12,231 nt of DNA, from assembly GCA_028822945.1 (NCBI GenBank), contig JAPKCN010000038.1:1-12231 (forward strand). Direction: 5' to 3'. Positions 1 through 6,535 of the stretch are shown here, piece by piece (the first letter of the stretch is position 1; every line of letters starts with the position of its first letter). Below the pieces are notes generated by a model. It was not told the origin of the DNA. It searched no databases and was given only the letters and a program-made list of their open reading frames with translations. A program made the translations under genes and the position numbers. The DNA is from Porticoccaceae bacterium. GTDB taxonomy: Bacteria > Pseudomonadota > Gammaproteobacteria > Pseudomonadales > Porticoccaceae.

Positions 1-3000
1 TTTTTTTAGTGGTACCGAGAATTGGCACGATTTCGCCTTGGTCGAGTAAGGCAACCGATATAGCACGCAACTGCGGGCTGCAGAGGATTCAGCGCATCGA
101 GCGCGGCGTTGCCTTTGTGATTGCTAGTAGTAAGGTGTTCGATGCGGCACCGCGCGCGCAGATAGCAGCTCTTTTACATGATCGTATGGTCGAAACGGTG
201 CTCTACGGAGTCGCCGATGCCGAAATACTATTTTCCCGCCAGCAACCGCGTCAGTTGATCACTATCGATATATTGACGGGAGGCGTCGAGGCGTTGCGGC
301 GTGCGAACGTCGATCTTGGCTTAGCGCTCGCCTCTGACGAAATAGACTACCTTTTGACAGCATTTTTAGAGTTGCAAAGGAATCCCTCGGATACTGAATT
401 GATGATGTTTGCTCAAGCCAATTCAGAGCATTGCCGGCATAAAATATTTAATGCGTCTTGGACTCTCGATGGCGTCCTTCAGCAGCGATCGCTATTCGAT
501 ATGATTCGGAACACTCACCATTTGAGTGGTGAGGGGGTGCTGTCTGCCTATTCTGATAATGCTGCGGTTATCACTGGTTCCGAGGGTGGACGTTTTTTTC
601 CCGAACCGAATACCAGAGAGTATCGTTATCAGCATGAACCGGTGCACATATTAATGAAGGTTGAAACGCACAATCACCCCACTGCAATAGCCCCTTATGC
701 GGGTGCAGGAACTGGGTCTGGAGGAGAGATCCGGGACGAAGGTGCCGTGGGTCGTGGCTCCAAGCCCAAAGTTGCGTTGGTCGGTTTCAGTGTTTCAAAT
801 CTAAATATCCCCGGCTATGGGCAGCCGTGGGAACAGGATTACGGTAAACCTGAACGGATTGTCTCGGCTTTGGATATTATGCTAGAGGGTCCGATTGGCG
901 CGGCGGCGTTCAACAATGAATTTGGTCGTGCAAATATCTGCGGCTATTTCAGAAGCTTTGAAATTGACCAAAATGGCCAGAGACGAGGCTATCACAAGCC
1001 GATTATGATCGCCGGTGGCTATGGCAACATTCGCGAACAGGATATCGACAAGCCAACTTTTCAGCCAGGCGCCAACTTAGTCGTGCTCGGCGGGCCGGCG
1101 ATGTTAATCGGTTTGGGTGGTGGGGCGGCTTCCTCAATGGCGACCGGTAGCAGCTCAGAAGATTTAGATTTTGCGTCGGTACAGCGGCAAAATCCAGAGA
1201 TAGAGCGCCGGTGTCAGGAGGTGATCGACCAATGTTGGCAGCTCGGTGATGATAATCCTATAGCCTTTATCCACGACGTTGGCGCCGGTGGGTTATCTAA
1301 CGCGCTGCCAGAATTGGTTAAGGATGGCGGTACCGGCGGGCGCTTTGATTTACGTCGGGTGCCGAATGTCGAATCGGGTATGTCGCCACTTGAAATATGG
1401 TGTAACGAGGCGCAAGAACGCTATGTACTGGCGATTACTGACGCTAATATCGATATTTTTACAGCTATTTGTAAGCGCGAGCGTTGCCCTTTTGCGCTGG
1501 TTGGCGAAGCCACCGAGGCGGCCCATATCCGCGTGGACGATTCATATTTTGATAATCGCCCGGTCGATTTGCCGATGTCGGTGCTTTTCGGGAAAGCGCC
1601 AAAAATGCATCGTGTCGCCGACCATCTCGCAGTTGTAAGCCACGCCTTTGAGACCGACAAACTCGACCTTGATACCAGTTATTTTCAGGTTTTACGTCAT
1701 CCGACGGTGGCTAGTAAGCAGTTTTTAATCACTATCGGCGATCGCACAGTCGGCGGCATGGTGGCGCGCGATCAGATGGTGGGTCCCTGGCAAGTGCCGG
1801 TTGCAGATTGTGCGGTGACCACGGTGACCTACGATAGTTATGCCGGCGAGGCGATGGCGATGGGGGAGCGCACTCCATTGGCACTACTGGATGGGCCAGC
1901 CTCGGGACGCATGGCGATCGGCGAGGCGATCACCAATCTCGCCGCCGCACGAATTGCGAAGTTGAGTGATGTGCGCCTGTCGGCCAACTGGATGAGTGCC
2001 GCTGGATCGCCGGGCGAGGACGAAAAGCTTTATCGCACAGTTGAGGCTGTAGGTATGCAATTGTGCCCAGCGCTAGGCATTAGCGTGCCGGTTGGCAAGG
2101 ATTCAATGTCCATGCGCACGGCCTGGCGCGAAGGCGATATTGAAAAGTCAGTCACCTCACCGCTTTCGTTGATTATTACCGCCTTTAGTCCGGTGGTCGA
2201 TGTACGCGAAACTCTGACACCGCAACTAAAAACCGATTGCGGCGAGACTAAACTATTGTTGCTTGACCTTGGCGCTGGCGCCAATCGACTCGGTGGATCG
2301 ATTCTCGCTCAGGTGAATCGGCAACTTGGCGACAGGGTTCCAGATATTGATGACCCCGAGATGTTGAAGAGTTTTTTTGCGACTCTACAATTGCTGCGTA
2401 GCGCAGGCGAGATACTCGCCTACCACGATCGCTCTGATGGTGGCTTGGCTGCGACCTTGGCAGAGATGTCATTCGCTGCGCATGTCGGTATCGATATCGC
2501 TATCGAGGATCTCGGTGGAGATCTAATGGCGGCCCTATTTAATGAGGAATTGGGTGCTGTTATTCAGGTCCGCGCGGCGCGCGCCGAAGCTATAATGCAG
2601 AGCTTCGCCACCGCCGGGGTGGTATGCAGCGACATCGGCTCTATTAATGACGACGACACCTTAAAAATTCACCGCGCCGGTCGTCAGATATTCTGTCGGT
2701 CGAGAACTGATTTGCAGCGCGCTTGGAGCGAGACCTCCTATCGGATTGCTGCATTGCGAGACAACAGCGAGTGTGCCGAGCTCGAATTTGCCTGCATCGA
2801 TAGCACCGATCCCGGGCTATCGGTGCACCTCACCTTCGATCCACATGACAACTTTTTATCACCGATGATCAACACTGGAGCAAAACCTCGTGTGGCGATT
2901 CTGCGCGAGCAGGGCGTTAATAGTCAGGTCGAGATGGCGGCGGCGTTTGAACGCGCTAAATTTACCGCGGTGGACGTCCATATGAGTGATTTACTGGCCG

Positions 3001-3656
3001 GTCGATTCAAATTAGACGACTTTGTAGGGTTGGTAGCTTGTGGTGGATTTTCTTATGGCGATGTCCTCGGAGCCGGTCAAGGGTGGGCTAAGACAATCCT
3101 TTTTAACAGTCGCGCGCGGGATCAGTTTGAGAGGTTTTTTCGGCGATCGGAGACTTTTTCTCTAGGCGTGTGTAATGGCTGCCAGATGCTGTCGCAGCTA
3201 GCTGAGCTGATCCCCGGGGCCGAGCTTTGGCCTCGCTTCGAGCGCAATCTTTCAGAGCAATTTGAAGCGCGGTTTTCATTGGTGCGCGTGGAACCAGGAC
3301 CGTCTGTATTGCTTAGTGGTATGCACGGCTCGCATCTGCCAATTGCCATCTCTCACGGAGAGGGGCGAGTTGAGTTTGCTCATCGGCAAGGCGCAGCTGA
3401 CTTGGAGGCTGCCGGGTTGGTTGGCATGCGCTTTTTAAATAATCATCTGCAGACAGCGGTCGATTATCCGGCCAACCCAAATGGCTCACCGAATGGCATT
3501 ACCGGTATCAGTAGTGAAGATGGCCGGGTTACGTTAATGATGCCACATCCAGAGCGGGTATTCAGAACACTGCTAAATTCCTGGTATCCGAATGATTGGG
3601 GCGAGGACAGTGGTTGGATGCGGTTGTTTTATAATGCTCGAAAGTTTGTCGACTAG
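1..3656 (+). CDS. purL: Phosphoribosylformylglycinamidine synthase (FGAM synthase), 5'-truncated by window edge
   Basis: PurL converts FGAR, glutamine and ATP to FGAM, the fourth step of cytosolic de novo purine synthesis. The reading frame is open to the first base, so the gene begins before the window. The GTG at 9 is not a start: comparison with remembered E. coli PurL (about 1295 aa) puts it near residue 77, so about 75 N-terminal residues are missing. Numbering from position 9, visible landmarks are SEHCRHKIF (139-147), the ETHNHPTAI metal/ATP-site segment (219-227) followed by a glycine-rich GTGSGGEIRDEG stretch, and a C-terminal class I glutaminase domain. In that domain are REQGVNSQVEMAAAF (from 966), GGFSYGDVLGAG, the nucleophile Cys1055 in GVCNGCQ, and His1180/Glu1182 in PHPER. 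This is the long, fused PurL of Gammaproteobacteria, not the split PurLQS type. No terminator is visible after TAG 3654-3656. Identification is firm. Confidence 0.97.
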   Translation, partial: FLVVPRIGTISPWSSKATDIARNCGLQRIQRIERGVAFVIASSKVFDAAPRAQIAALLHDRMVETVLYGVADAEILFSRQQPRQLITIDILTGGVEALRRANVDLGLALASDEIDYLLTAFLELQRNPSDTELMMFAQANSEHCRHKIFNASWTLDGVLQQRSLFDMIRNTHHLSGEGVLSAYSDNAAVITGSEGGRFFPEPNTREYRYQHEPVHILMKVETHNHPTAIAPYAGAGTGSGGEIRDEGAVGRGSKPKVALVGFSVSNLNIPGYGQPWEQDYGKPERIVSALDIMLEGPIGAAAFNNEFGRANICGYFRSFEIDQNGQRRGYHKPIMIAGGYGNIREQDIDKPTFQPGANLVVLGGPAMLIGLGGGAASSMATGSSSEDLDFASVQRQNPEIERRCQEVIDQCWQLGDDNPIAFIHDVGAGGLSNALPELVKDGGTGGRFDLRRVPNVESGMSPLEIWCNEAQERYVLAITDANIDIFTAICKRERCPFALVGEATEAAHIRVDDSYFDNRPVDLPMSVLFGKAPKMHRVADHLAVVSHAFETDKLDLDTSYFQVLRHPTVASKQFLITIGDRTVGGMVARDQMVGPWQVPVADCAVTTVTYDSYAGEAMAMGERTPLALLDGPASGRMAIGEAITNLAAARIAKLSDVRLSANWMSAAGSPGEDEKLYRTVEAVGMQLCPALGISVPVGKDSMSMRTAWREGDIEKSVTSPLSLIITAFSPVVDVRETLTPQLKTDCGETKLLLLDLGAGANRLGGSILAQVNRQLGDRVPDIDDPEMLKSFFATLQLLRSAGEILAYHDRSDGGLAATLAEMSFAAHVGIDIAIEDLGGDLMAALFNEELGAVIQVRAARAEAIMQSFATAGVVCSDIGSINDDDTLKIHRAGRQIFCRSRTDLQRAWSETSYRIAALRDNSECAELEFACIDSTDPGLSVHLTFDPHDNFLSPMINTGAKPRVAILREQGVNSQVEMAAAFERAKFTAVDVHMSDLLAGRFKLDDFVGLVACGGFSYGDVLGAGQGWAKTILFNSRARDQFERFFRRSETFSLGVCNGCQMLSQLAELIPGAELWPRFERNLSEQFEARFSLVRVEPGPSVLLSGMHGSHLPIAISHGEGRVEFAHRQGAADLEAAGLVGMRFLNNHLQTAVDYPANPNGSPNGITGISSEDGRVTLMMPHPERVFRTLLNSWYPNDWGEDSGWMRLFYNARKFVD

Positions 3657-3680
3657 GGCTAAATATAGGAGTGTGTTGAG

Positions 3681-3941
3681 ATGGCCAAGCTACAGAATGA
3701 AACGCAATTATTGAAAAAAGCACTGCAGATCGGGGCGGTATACGCCAATAAACGTGGCTATGGCGAACTCGAGAGTCATGATGGTGCAAAGCTAAAGGTC
3801 GAATTTATGTATCGCGTGCTGGTTGAGGATAAGTTAATACAGCCGCTGGCTAAGGATCAAATCAGCGATCCTGCGATGCGTCACAAATTAGCATTGTGGG
3901 TACAGAAACAGTTGCCCGATAATCATCCGCTCAAACAGTGA
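3681..3941 (+). CDS. Small conserved protein, DUF5062-like, function unknown
   Basis: This is an 86-residue, soluble, charged protein with no signal peptide or membrane segment. It looks mostly helical: an N-terminal amphipathic part (NETQLLKKALQIGAVYANKRGY), a middle segment (KLKVEFMYRVLVEDKLIQPLAKD), and a C-terminal segment (MRHKLALWVQKQLPDNHPL). Pattern and length match, from memory, the DUF5062 family of marine Gammaproteobacteria such as Shewanella and Vibrio. No function is known to me and I assign none. The start is supported by AGGAG at 3667-3671, 9 nt before the ATG. It begins 24 nt after purL with no terminator or promoter visible between them, so it is probably co-transcribed with purL. 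The stop lies 60 nt before rnpB. The gene is surely real; the family name is less certain. Confidence 0.82.
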   Translation: MAKLQNETQLLKKALQIGAVYANKRGYGELESHDGAKLKVEFMYRVLVEDKLIQPLAKDQISDPAMRHKLALWVQKQLPDNHPLKQ

Positions 3942-3985
3942 GTTTATGGAGTAATGAACCCTCGGGTCAGTTGCCGAACAAATTA

Positions 3986-3994
3986 TGTTATTCT
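3986..3994 (+). promoter_or_regulatory. Probable rnpB promoter, extended -10
   Basis: The sequence TGTTATTCT fits the extended -10 pattern TGn-TATnnT. The hexamer TATTCT (3989-3994) lies at -12 to -7 relative to the expected RNA 5' end at 4001/4002. No good -35 hexamer is found at 16-18 bp spacing (GTCAGT-like at about 3966-3971), which an extended -10 can compensate for. The stretch between the -10 and the start is C/G-rich (CCCGCG), as is usual for growth-rate-controlled stable RNA promoters; that last point is inference. Confidence 0.55.
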
Positions 3995-4000
3995 ATCCCG

Positions 4001-4380
<380 letters not shown>

Positions 4381-4390
4381 AGACGTTATC

Positions 4391-4432
4391 CGTTCACTCG
4401 AGATTGGCTTTAGCGCCAATCTCGAGTGAACG
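4391..4432. repeat. Perfect 18-bp inverted repeat (hairpin) directly after rnpB
   Basis: The left arm CGTTCACTCGAGATTGGC (4391-4408) and right arm GCCAATCTCGAGTGAACG (4415-4432) are exact reverse complements separated by the 6-nt loop TTTAGC. A 3-bp extension ATC/GAT is possible across one bulged base. It starts about 10 nt after the mature rnpB end. The 3' flank (CGATTCTGCCACTATAG) has no T-run, so it does not look like a standard intrinsic terminator. It could be an RNA processing or end-protecting hairpin, a REP-like element, or an unusual terminator. The structure is certain; its role is not. Confidence 0.85.
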
Positions 4433-4521
4433 CGATTCTGCCACTATAGAAAAGTCCGCACACAGCGCCAGGTTAAGACTGACGAAACTTGAACGCAAAT
4501 ATCTCACCACTGTAATCGCCA

Positions 4522-4552
4522 ATTGAAATAAAAAATTATTTTTTATTTCAAT
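4522..4552. repeat. Perfect 31-bp A/T-rich palindrome
   Basis: ATTGAAATAAAAAAT (4522-4536) and ATTTTTTATTTCAAT (4538-4552) are exact reverse complements around the single base T4537. Each arm has only one G or C, so as RNA it would be a weak hairpin and a poor terminator stem. As DNA it has back-to-back A- and T-tracts and sits just upstream of an extended -10 box (4574-4582). A protein-binding site, or a curved UP-element-like sequence, is therefore more likely. A weak bidirectional terminator for rnpB remains an alternative. Confidence 0.8.
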
Positions 4553-4573
4553 AAGTTCTTAAAACCGCATTTT

Positions 4574-4582
4574 TGTTATAAT
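4574..4582 (+). promoter_or_regulatory. Extended -10 promoter box upstream of mraZ (distal)
   Basis: TGTTATAAT matches the extended -10 consensus TGn-TATAAT exactly, with TATAAT at 4577-4582 and a predicted start near 4589. The -35 region is weak (TTCTTA at 4556-4561, spacing 15), but an A/T-rich palindrome lies just upstream, like an UP element. It points toward mraZ and would make a leader of about 220 nt. An independent small RNA from this box cannot be excluded. No experimental evidence is available. Confidence 0.55.
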
Positions 4583-4721
4583 CTACATTAAGTTGTTCAG
4601 CCACTCTTATGTTTTATATTGCGAATTATTTTTGCAGCTAAAGAGATAGCTGACGTCTTTATGACTACCTACTGAACTCTCTGATTTTACTCGGTTTTTT
4701 ACCTGGCCACAGTGCTTGACT

Positions 4722-4751
4722 TTGACCTTTACTATGAATAGTGTGCATATA
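4722..4751 (+). promoter_or_regulatory. Candidate proximal mra promoter
   Basis: TTGACC (4722-4727) is followed after 18 bp by CATATA (4746-4751). An overlapping alternative is TTGACT (4716-4721) with TAGTGT (4739-4744) at 17 bp. TTGAC occurs twice in tandem 6 bp apart. A start near 4756-4760 would place the MraZ-type boxes over the -10 and early transcribed region, as expected for autorepression of the mra promoter. The -10 elements are poor, so the exact promoter is uncertain. Confidence 0.4.
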
Positions 4752-4776
4752 TGGGATAAAGTGGCGATTTGTGGAT
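4742..4776 (+). promoter_or_regulatory. MraZ operator: TGG boxes at 10-bp spacing
   Basis: TGGGA (4752-4756), TGGCG (4762-4766) and TGGAT (4772-4776) are each separated by exactly 5 nt. A degenerate fourth box, TGTGC (4742-4746), lies in the same register upstream. The known MraZ target in E. coli and other bacteria is a series of TGGGN boxes with 5-nt spacers just before mraZ, bound by the ring-shaped MraZ oligomer to repress the dcw operon. Here the array ends 36 nt before the mraZ start. Boxes two and three depart from TGGGN at the fourth base, so affinity may be lower. Confidence 0.75.
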
Positions 4777-4802
4777 ATTTTAATCAATATAAACTAGGTT
4801 TT

Positions 4803-4806
4803 GAGG
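4803..4806 (+). promoter_or_regulatory. mraZ ribosome binding site (decides GTG start)
   Basis: GAGG lies 6 nt before the GTG at 4813. An in-frame TTG at 4801 lies before this site and cannot use it, and starting there would add four residues (MRFR) absent from the family. This selects 4813. Confidence 0.75.
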
Positions 4807-4812
4807 TTCAGA

Positions 4813-5280
4813 GTGTTTAGAGGCAGTGATCCAATCAATATGGACGCCAAGGGTCGGATGGCAATTCCGACTCGCTATCGTTCGGTGTTGGATGATATCT
4901 GCCAAGGTGAATTGGTGGTTACTGTGGACATGAAATCTACCTGTTTAACCTTATCGCCGTTACCCGAGTGGCGAAAATTCGAGGAAAAAGTTGCCGGACT
5001 CCCTGCTCTTGACGACCTCGGCGAAATGCTCAGCCGATTTGTGGTGGGACAAGCCAAAGATTTACAACTAGACAGTAGCGGCCGCGTGCTAATTCCACCT
5101 GAACTTCGCGATTATGCCGAATTGGACAAGAAACTGATACTAGTGGGCCGCACCCAGCGCTTGGAAGTTTGGTCTGAGGAGAACTGGAATGCTGAACGGC
5201 AGAAGTCGCAAAGTGACTATCGCTCTATGTTGGGCACTCGCGACAGTATGTCTGATGCCTTAAAAAATCTATCGTGGTAG
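4813..5280 (+). CDS. mraZ: MraZ, transcriptional regulator of the division/cell wall operon
   Basis: MraZ is a DNA-binding protein of the AbrB/SpoVT fold that represses the dcw operon from sites at its own promoter. In E. coli it is opposed by RsmH. The GTG start gives 155 residues (E. coli 152) beginning MFRGSDPINMD, directly comparable to E. coli MFRGATLVNLD. The two tandem swapped-hairpin half-domains show as MDAKGRMAIPTRYR (10-23) and LDSSGRVLIPPELR (86-99), each with the D-x-(K/S)-G-R turn that contacts DNA in the family. PLPEWRKFE (49-57) and LVGRTQRLEVW (110-120) are also family-like. It is the first gene of the cluster, with matching 10-bp-spaced TGG boxes upstream, so autoregulation is likely. 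It ends 12 nt before rsmH. Identification is firm. Confidence 0.96.
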   Translation: MFRGSDPINMDAKGRMAIPTRYRSVLDDICQGELVVTVDMKSTCLTLSPLPEWRKFEEKVAGLPALDDLGEMLSRFVVGQAKDLQLDSSGRVLIPPELRDYAELDKKLILVGRTQRLEVWSEENWNAERQKSQSDYRSMLGTRDSMSDALKNLSW

Positions 5281-5283
5281 GAG
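5278..5283 (+). promoter_or_regulatory. rsmH ribosome binding site (decides ATG start)
   Basis: TAGGAG overlaps the mraZ stop codon and lies 9 nt before the ATG at 5293. The in-frame TTG at 5287 is only 3 nt away, too close to be the start. Confidence 0.7.
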
Positions 5284-5292
5284 TGGTTGGCG

Positions 5293-6216
5293 ATGCATGA
5301 GCACAGTGCGGTCTTGCTCGATGAGGCTGTCGATAGCTTAATAGTCGATCCTGACGGGTATTATATCGATGGCACCTATGGTCGCGGCGGGCACACCTCG
5401 GCAATTTTGCAGCGCCTATCGGGGCGCGGCCGAATTCTGGCAATCGACAAGGATCCGGATGCAATTGCCGATGGACGCGCGCGTTTTGATGGCGAGTTGC
5501 GGGTGACGTTTCAGCACGGCTCCTTTGCCGCAATAAAGGATGCAACCGCGCAGTTTGGTGTCGTCGATGCATCGGGTATTTTACTTGATTTGGGCGTCTC
5601 TTCGCCGCAACTCGACCAAGCCGAGCGCGGCTTTAGTTTTTTGCGCGACGGTCCCCTCGACATGCGCATGGATAGCACTTGTGGAGTGTCTGCTGCCGAG
5701 TGGTTGAGTGTAGCTGCCGAGGGTGATATCGCAACCGTTCTGAAGAGCTATGGAGATGAACGTTACGCACGACGGATCGCCGCGGCAATTGTTCGTGAGC
5801 GCGCACTGGAGTCAATTAATAGCACTGCACGATTGGCAAAGATCGTTGCGACTGCCCACCCATCATGGGAGCGTGGTCGTCACCCTGCAACAAAGTCTTT
5901 TCAGGCAATTCGCATCCATATCAACAACGAACTGCAGGACCTAGATGATTTCTTAAGTCAGGTCGTCGATGCACTTAAAATTGGCGGTCGCTTAGTGGTG
6001 ATCAGTTTTCATTCGCTTGAGGATCGTCGGGTTAAGCGTTTTATGCGGGACCAGCAACGCGGACGCGTACTGCCTAAAAATATCCCGTTGATGGAAGTTG
6101 ATCGTGGCGTGCGTTTGGTAAAGATCGGTCGGGCGATCAAACCGTCGAGTGATGAAGTTGACTCCAATGCGCGCGCTCGAAGCGCGGTTATGCGCGTAGC
6201 GGAGCGTGTCGCGTGA
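5293..6216 (+). CDS. rsmH: 16S rRNA (cytosine1402-N4)-methyltransferase RsmH (MraW)
   Basis: RsmH uses S-adenosylmethionine to methylate N4 of C1402 in the 16S rRNA decoding centre. In E. coli it also counteracts MraZ repression. The 307-residue product (E. coli about 313) carries the SAM-binding loop GTYGRGGH (27-34), AIDKDPDA (50-57), and LLDLGVSSPQLD (97-108). It also has GFSFLRDGPLDMRMD (113-127), HPATKSFQAIRIHIN (197-211) and SFHSLEDRRVKRFM (238-251), all hallmarks of the family. The ATG at 5293 is chosen over the TTG at 5287 by the position of TAGGAG. The stop TGA shares four bases with the GTG of ftsL, so translation is probably coupled. Nothing unusual was seen. Confidence 0.96.
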   Translation: MHEHSAVLLDEAVDSLIVDPDGYYIDGTYGRGGHTSAILQRLSGRGRILAIDKDPDAIADGRARFDGELRVTFQHGSFAAIKDATAQFGVVDASGILLDLGVSSPQLDQAERGFSFLRDGPLDMRMDSTCGVSAAEWLSVAAEGDIATVLKSYGDERYARRIAAAIVRERALESINSTARLAKIVATAHPSWERGRHPATKSFQAIRIHINNELQDLDDFLSQVVDALKIGGRLVVISFHSLEDRRVKRFMRDQQRGRVLPKNIPLMEVDRGVRLVKIGRAIKPSSDEVDSNARARSAVMRVAERVA

Positions 6217-6533
6217 AGTTAGCCTCGGTAGCCGCGCCAGATACCCGCCAATCGCAACTCATACAAGTGGCGGTATTATGGTTAGTAGTGGTTGCCAGTG
6301 CAGTATCAGTAGCCTTTGTCAGTCACCTTTGTCGGCAGCAGTACGCACAATTGGCTGCTGCTGAACGTCTTGGTAATCAACTAAAAGCCAATTATGGGCG
6401 TTTTATCTTAGAGCAGAGCACATGGGGCTCTCTGCCGCGAGTGGAGAGTATTGCTAGCGATAATTTGGATATGCAAAGGCCAGTGGCGAGTGATATGTGG
6501 ATTGTTGATCAACAGCGCTCGGGGGGAGGTTAG
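6213..6533 (+). CDS. ftsL: Cell division protein FtsL
   Basis: FtsL is a bitopic inner membrane protein that forms the FtsQLB complex with FtsB and FtsQ and helps activate septal synthesis by FtsW-FtsI. The 106-residue product (E. coli 121) has a short cytoplasmic tail (1-15), one membrane segment (about 16-37), and a periplasmic coiled-coil region (about 41-70). A family-typical PRVESIASDNLDMQRP stretch follows (75-90), comparable to E. coli SRVERIATEKLQM. The cytoplasmic tail is shorter than in E. coli. The GTG start overlaps the rsmH stop (GTGA), with GGAG at 6201-6204, 8 nt upstream. The 3' end encodes a C-terminal SGGG because it also forms the very strong ftsI ribosome binding site. FtsL sequences vary widely, so the call rests on topology, weak similarity and position. 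Confidence 0.93.
   Translation: MKLASVAAPDTRQSQLIQVAVLWLVVVASAVSVAFVSHLCRQQYAQLAAAERLGNQLKANYGRFILEQSTWGSLPRVESIASDNLDMQRPVASDMWIVDQQRSGGG
6525..6530 (+). promoter_or_regulatory. Strong ftsI ribosome binding site inside the ftsL 3' end
   Basis: GGAGGT lies at the end of a G6AGGT run (6521-6530), 5 nt before the ftsI ATG at 6536, and is read in ftsL as its last glycine codons. It is the closest match to the anti-Shine-Dalgarno sequence noticed among the gene starts of this window, suggesting strong translation of ftsI. Confidence 0.7.
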
Positions 6534-6535
6534 AT

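Larger units (their letters stand above)
4433..4812 (+). other. Non-coding region between the rnpB hairpin and mraZ
   Basis: No convincing gene lies in this roughly 380-nt stretch on either strand. It is clearly more A/T-rich than its surroundings, especially from about 4521 to 4660 and from 4740 to 4800. It holds the A/T palindrome, an extended -10 box, a candidate mra promoter and the MraZ-type operator, each listed separately. It also has a small hairpin, CAGCTA (4635-4640) with TAGCTG (4647-4652) around a 6-nt loop, which has no T-run after it. If transcription starts at about 4589, the mraZ message would have a leader of about 220 nt. Confidence 0.7.

Noticed and set aside
9..11. GTG at the left edge as the purL start
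   Set aside because: The frame stays open upstream (TTT TTA before it), and the residues match the interior of PurL about 76 residues in. It is a cut gene, not a short one.
4391..4432. Calling the rnpB-flanking hairpin an intrinsic terminator
   Set aside because: There is no T-rich tract within the next dozen or so bases (CGATTCTGCCACTATAG), so it is listed as an inverted repeat instead.
4609..4641. Ten-codon leader peptide (MFYIANYFCS) before mraZ, rich in aromatic residues
   Set aside because: No ribosome binding site precedes the ATG and no attenuator-like terminator follows. There is no reason for amino-acid control of this operon.
5225..5572. 115-codon reverse-strand frame overlapping rsmH
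   Set aside because: It is fully antisense to well-conserved rsmH, has Arg/His-rich composition typical of a shadow frame, and has no plausible start signal.
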